Origin: Lachnospiraceae bacterium XPB1003 | Lineage (GTDB): Bacteria; Bacillota; Clostridia; Lachnospirales; Lachnospiraceae | Assembly (NCBI GenBank): GCA_900102065.1 | Contig: FMVK01000005.1 | Span: 62,001 to 126,000, forward strand | Direction: 5' to 3' | DNA length: 64,000 nt | In this document: positions 61,601 through 64,000 of the stretch, in pieces | Position numbering within the stretch: the first letter of the stretch is position 1 | How the letters are laid out: each line of letters begins with the position of its first letter | Position numbers and translations under genes: made by a program | The notes under the pieces: model-generated | Seen by the model: only the letters and a program-made list of their open reading frames with translations | Databases searched by the model: none | What the model was told of the DNA's origin: nothing

Positions 61601-63224
61601 CGGATCCGATATATACGGAAGTATCGGTAACTATCTTTTCTCTGAGTGAATCGATAGGCGGATTTGTTACCTGTGCAAAAAGCTGTTTGAAGTAATTAAA
61701 AAGAGGCTGGTGCTTCTTTGAAAGCACAGCTAAAGGAACATCATGACCCATGGAAACAGTGGGTTCAACACCGTTCTCTGCCATGGGGATGATACCTTTA
61801 TTAACGTCTTCATATGTATAACCGAATACTTTGTAGAGACGGTTTCTTTCTTCCTGTGTATGTGTCTCTATCTTCTTGTTGGGTATCTTGAGTCCCGAAA
61901 GCGGGATCAGATACTGGTTGAGCCATTCACCGTAAGGCTTGCTCTCCGAATATGTCTTCTTGAGCTCTTCGTCTGAGATGATCCTCTTTTCTTTTGTATC
62001 AACGAGAAGCATCTTTCCGGGCTCAAGTCTTGATTTCTTAACAATATGTGCGGGATCGATATCAAGGACGCCAACCTCCGAAGCAAGTATCAGCCTTTTA
62101 TCGTCCGTCACATAATATCTGGAAGGACGAAGTCCGTTTCTGTCGAGGGTTGCTCCAAGGATATCTCCGTCCGAATAAAGGATAGCCGCAGGACCGTCCC
62201 AGGGCTCCATCATTGTTGAATAGTAATGGTAGAAATCCTTCTTGCTCCTGTCCATATATTCGTCATGCTTCCAGGGCTCGGGGATAGTGATCATCATCGC
62301 AAGAGGAAGATCCATGCCGTTCATGTACATGAATTCGAGAGTATTATCCAGCATTGCGGAATCGGAACCGCCGGCACGCACAACGGGATAGATCTTATCC
62401 AGATCCTTCTCGAATACTTTGCTGATCATAGTCTCTTCTCTGGCAAGCATACGGTCGATATTACCTCTTATGGTATTGATCTCACCGTTATGAGCGATCA
62501 TCCTGTAAGGATGTGCCTTCTCCCATGAAGGATTTGTATTGGTTGAAAATCTGGAATGGACAACTGCAATTGCAGTCTTGTAATTTTTGCTCTGAAGATC
62601 AGGGTAGAACTTACGAAGCTGCGATACAAGGAACATTCCTTTATAAACTATAGTACGTGAAGAAAGAGAGCAGATATAAGTATCATCAGAGCTCTGCTCG
62701 AACTCTCTTCTGACAACATAGAGTCTTCTGTCAAACTCTATTCCCACATCAAGATCATCAGGCTTCTTTATAAAGCACTGGTAGATCGCAGGCTGTGAGT
62801 CTCTTGCAAGATCTCCGAGTATTTCAGGACATACCGGAACTTCTCTCCATGCAAGTATCTCCATATTTTCCTTTTTCGCGATCACTGAAAAAAGACGCAT
62901 AGCAAAGGTACGTTTCATCTGATCCTTAGGGAAGAAAAACATACCTACGCCATACTCACCTGCGCTGCCAATACTTATCCCAAGATCTTTGGCAACATTC
63001 TTGAAAAAGCTGTGACTGATCTGAAGAAGAATACCTACTCCGTCACCTACCTTGCCGCTCGCATCCTTTCCTGCCCTATGCTCAAGCTTTTCCACGATGG
63101 AAAGCGCATCTGACATGATCTCATAAGATTTTTCGCCATCAATGCTGGCTATTGCTCCGATTCCGCAGGCATCATGCTCATTTCTGAGCTGTTTATAGGT
63201 TTCTTCGTAAATATTCTTCAACAT
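58674..63224 (-). CDS. gltB: Glutamate synthase large subunit GltB
   Basis: Makes two glutamates from glutamine and 2-oxoglutarate. 1516 residues, full length. Order: class II amidotransferase domain with Cys20 in NEHDACGIGAIAS (exposed after propeptide removal), central domain, FMN-binding synthase barrel with GAKPGEGGHLPGKKV and the 3Fe-4S loop CMGCMMMRVCSKDTC, then the C-terminal GXGXG beta-helix (GGGGQSFGAFIPKG, NDGLGKGLSGGKI). Middle gene of glnN-gltB-gltD, 24 bases after the glutamine synthetase gene. Confidence 0.98.
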   Translation of the reverse strand: MLKNIYEETYKQLRNEHDACGIGAIASIDGEKSYEIMSDALSIVEKLEHRAGKDASGKVGDGVGILLQISHSFFKNVAKDLGISIGSAGEYGVGMFFFPKDQMKRTFAMRLFSVIAKKENMEILAWREVPVCPEILGDLARDSQPAIYQCFIKKPDDLDVGIEFDRRLYVVRREFEQSSDDTYICSLSSRTIVYKGMFLVSQLRKFYPDLQSKNYKTAIAVVHSRFSTNTNPSWEKAHPYRMIAHNGEINTIRGNIDRMLAREETMISKVFEKDLDKIYPVVRAGGSDSAMLDNTLEFMYMNGMDLPLAMMITIPEPWKHDEYMDRSKKDFYHYYSTMMEPWDGPAAILYSDGDILGATLDRNGLRPSRYYVTDDKRLILASEVGVLDIDPAHIVKKSRLEPGKMLLVDTKEKRIISDEELKKTYSESKPYGEWLNQYLIPLSGLKIPNKKIETHTQEERNRLYKVFGYTYEDVNKGIIPMAENGVEPTVSMGHDVPLAVLSKKHQPLFNYFKQLFAQVTNPPIDSLREKIVTDTSVYIGSDGNLLEEKAENCHMLEINHPILTGVDMIKLKHLDQEGLRSETISLLFYKNTSLEKALSALNVSIDRAISSGKNILILSDRGVDENHVAIPSLLAVSSVEQHLVHTKKRTKISIIVESAEPRDVASMALLLGFGARAVNPYLAHECIAEMIDKGVLDKDYHTAIEDYNSAVLNGIVKIAAKMGISTIQSYQSARIFEVVGLSKEVMDAYFTGVVSRVGGIGIKTIEEGILYRHNHAFDPLSLGVDTSLDSNGFHGLRSGRDAEDHLYDPKTIVTLQRSVREGDYNRYKEYSNMVDAQDRPHTLRGLLDFAPAGDPIDISEVESVDSIVKRFKTGAMSYGSLSQEAHETLAIAMNRLGGRSNTGEGGEKRDRFGTEKNSAIKQVASGRFGVTGEYLVSAKEIQIKMAQGAKPGEGGHLPGKKVYPWVADTRFSTPGIALISPPPHHDIYSIEDLAQLIYDLKNANRDARINVKLVSESGVGTIASGVAKAGAQVILISGYDGGTGAAPASSVHHAGLPWELGVVEAHRSLISNGLRNRVAIETDGKLMTGRDVAIAALLGAEEFGFATAPLVCMGCMMMRVCSKDTCPAGIATQNKELRKRFAGKPEHVMNFMKFVAEELREIMASLGIRTVEEMVGRSDLLIKRKNMITDRADMVDLNYILNSEFAGASDSHFDPEHLYDFRLKETPDMKKLLPYFEKAISKKSAVKDAISIEVSSTDRSFGTILGSEITKRFKGNEINDLKDDMYKVEAYGGGGQSFGAFIPKGLTIKLFGDANDGLGKGLSGGKIVVVPPKGAKYEADKNIIVGNVALYGATSGTAYICGIAGERFLVRNSGATAVSEGCGDHGLEYMTGGKAVILGSTGKNFAAGMSGGVAYVLDEDHSLYKNINKEMVSYAAVTDKYDIAELKELISDYKEATSSAKAAYILEHFDEMIKDFKKVIPNGYSKMLRLISKYEAQGIEYDLAVQEAFEDMSADQ

Positions 63225-63248
63225 GATCTTTATCTGTCCTTCTTTTAT

Positions 63249-64000
63249 TTATCTTAATGAAAATAACATCTGTCCGTATGTAGGATATGCAAGATATTCT
63301 TCCGGAACAAGCTTTTCAGCTTCATCAACATCTTTTCTTAAGTCTTCCATATCACTTAAGATAGTCTCATGATAGAACTTAGCAGCCTCAAGTACATCAC
63401 TCATTCCTTCTGCTTTTCTGGTATCTTCCTCAAGCTTGCTCAACTTCTCGCTGATAGCTTCTTCCTTCTCATCCAGAGCCTTGAGGATCTTCTTCTCATA
63501 CTTGCCCGCGCCACCGTCTACAGCCAGCTTTCTTCCTGCTTCTTCAGCAACTGCATTGCTGTATGCGATGATGGAAGATGTAACATCCTTCTTTGTCATC
63601 TCTGTCATCGTAAGAGCTTCTATGTGAAGCTTCTTATTGTAATTCTCAAGGAATATCTCACATCTGGATTCAAGCTCTTCCTTGGTAAGGATCTTATGCT
63701 TTGTCATAAGATCTACAACCTTCTCGGATACCAGGAAAGGTACTGCATCGGGAACAGACTTGAGGTTCTTTAATCCTCTCTTCTCTGCCTCTTCGATCCA
63801 CTCGTCTGTATATCCGTTTCCGTTGAAGATGATGCGCTTATGCTCTTTGAGCATCTTGCGAAGCAGTTCATCGATAGCGGAATCAAGCTTATCTGAAGGT
63901 ACACTTGAAAGTTCTTCGTAAACCTTATCAAGCTCTTCTGCAACAGCCACATTCAGTGCCAGGTTAGGCTGAGCCATGGAAAGTGCGGATCCGGGCATAC
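63249..64000 (-). CDS. glnN: Type III glutamine synthetase, C-terminal part (cut by window edge)
   Basis: ATP-dependent ligation of ammonia to glutamate. The visible 250 residues match the C-terminal region of GSIII, not GSI: FNGNGYTDEWIEEAEKRGL, LKSVPDAVPFLVSEKVVDL, the helical LHIEALTMTEMTKKDVTSSI, and the ending VPEEYLAYPTYGQMLFSLR. The catalytic barrel and the start lie outside the window. Followed after 24 bases by gltB, so ammonia assimilation by GS-GOGAT is one transcript here. Confidence 0.92.
   Translation of the reverse strand, partial: MPGSALSMAQPNLALNVAVAEELDKVYEELSSVPSDKLDSAIDELLRKMLKEHKRIIFNGNGYTDEWIEEAEKRGLKNLKSVPDAVPFLVSEKVVDLMTKHKILTKEELESRCEIFLENYNKKLHIEALTMTEMTKKDVTSSIIAYSNAVAEEAGRKLAVDGGAGKYEKKILKALDEKEEAISEKLSKLEEDTRKAEGMSDVLEAAKFYHETILSDMEDLRKDVDEAEKLVPEEYLAYPTYGQMLFSLR

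Overview
The window looks like a chromosomal segment of a fibre-degrading anaerobic Clostridia, most likely a Lachnospiraceae relative (Butyrivibrio/Roseburia-like). The basis is gene content and protein style: SpoVG, DnaD/DnaI-type replication genes, paired GlgC/GlgD, a type III glutamine synthetase next to GOGAT, an approximately 395-residue PRPP synthase, GH94 and GH43 enzymes, and canonical Gram-positive Shine-Dalgarno and sigma-A promoter sequences. No rRNA, tRNA, CRISPR array, prophage or intact transposase gene was seen. Most genes lie on the minus strand.

Layout. 1-8.4 kb: small heat-shock protein, lipoprotein, GH43 glycosidase, alpha/beta hydrolase, a membrane-fused spermidine-synthase-like protein with an odd in-frame leader ORF, a GH94 phosphorylase, and a secreted L,D-transpeptidase. 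8.4-12.9 kb: a sufCBD operon without sufS/sufU, and a lipase-like hydrolase. 12.9-19.6 kb: membrane beta-propeller-like protein, mfd, pth, spoVG. 19.6-27.5 kb: glgC-glgD, prs, the dnaD-dnaI operon with a DnaA-box cluster in front of it, murC. 27.7-35.7 kb: a TIR-transmembrane-Sel1 protein, a secreted beta-helix protein with a Thr/Glu/Pro repeat linker, a sugar nucleotidyltransferase, and an MBOAT/SGNH surface O-acylation pair with a lipoprotein. 35.8-44.3 kb: degV, an orphan protein resembling part of PolC, a voltage-gated-type K+ channel, a GT-D-like protein, a degenerate EAL-HDOD protein, trkH and trkA. 44.4-45.9 kb: a decay zone holding a truncated toxin-like C-terminus with a candidate immunity gene, an IS21-type end, inverted REP-like palindromes and an ATPase remnant. 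45.9-47.9 kb: a MocR regulator divergent from a GNAT gene with operator-like repeats between them. 48.3-57.0 kb: a polyamine operon. 57.1-64.0 kb: glutamine synthetase III (partial), gltB, gltD.

The polyamine operon is the most coherent accessory system. A secreted transglutaminase-fold protein lies six bases upstream of speA, which is followed by speE, carboxyspermidine dehydrogenase, carboxyspermidine decarboxylase, agmatine deiminase, two small unknown genes, and N-carbamoylputrescine amidase. Together these can take arginine to agmatine, putrescine and spermidine. The GS/GOGAT genes beside it supply glutamate nitrogen. Other items worth attention are the TIR-Sel1 membrane protein, the PolC-like orphan, and several promoter-embedded palindromes (degV, prs, GH94).

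All functional calls come from reading translated motifs by eye; no database search was run.
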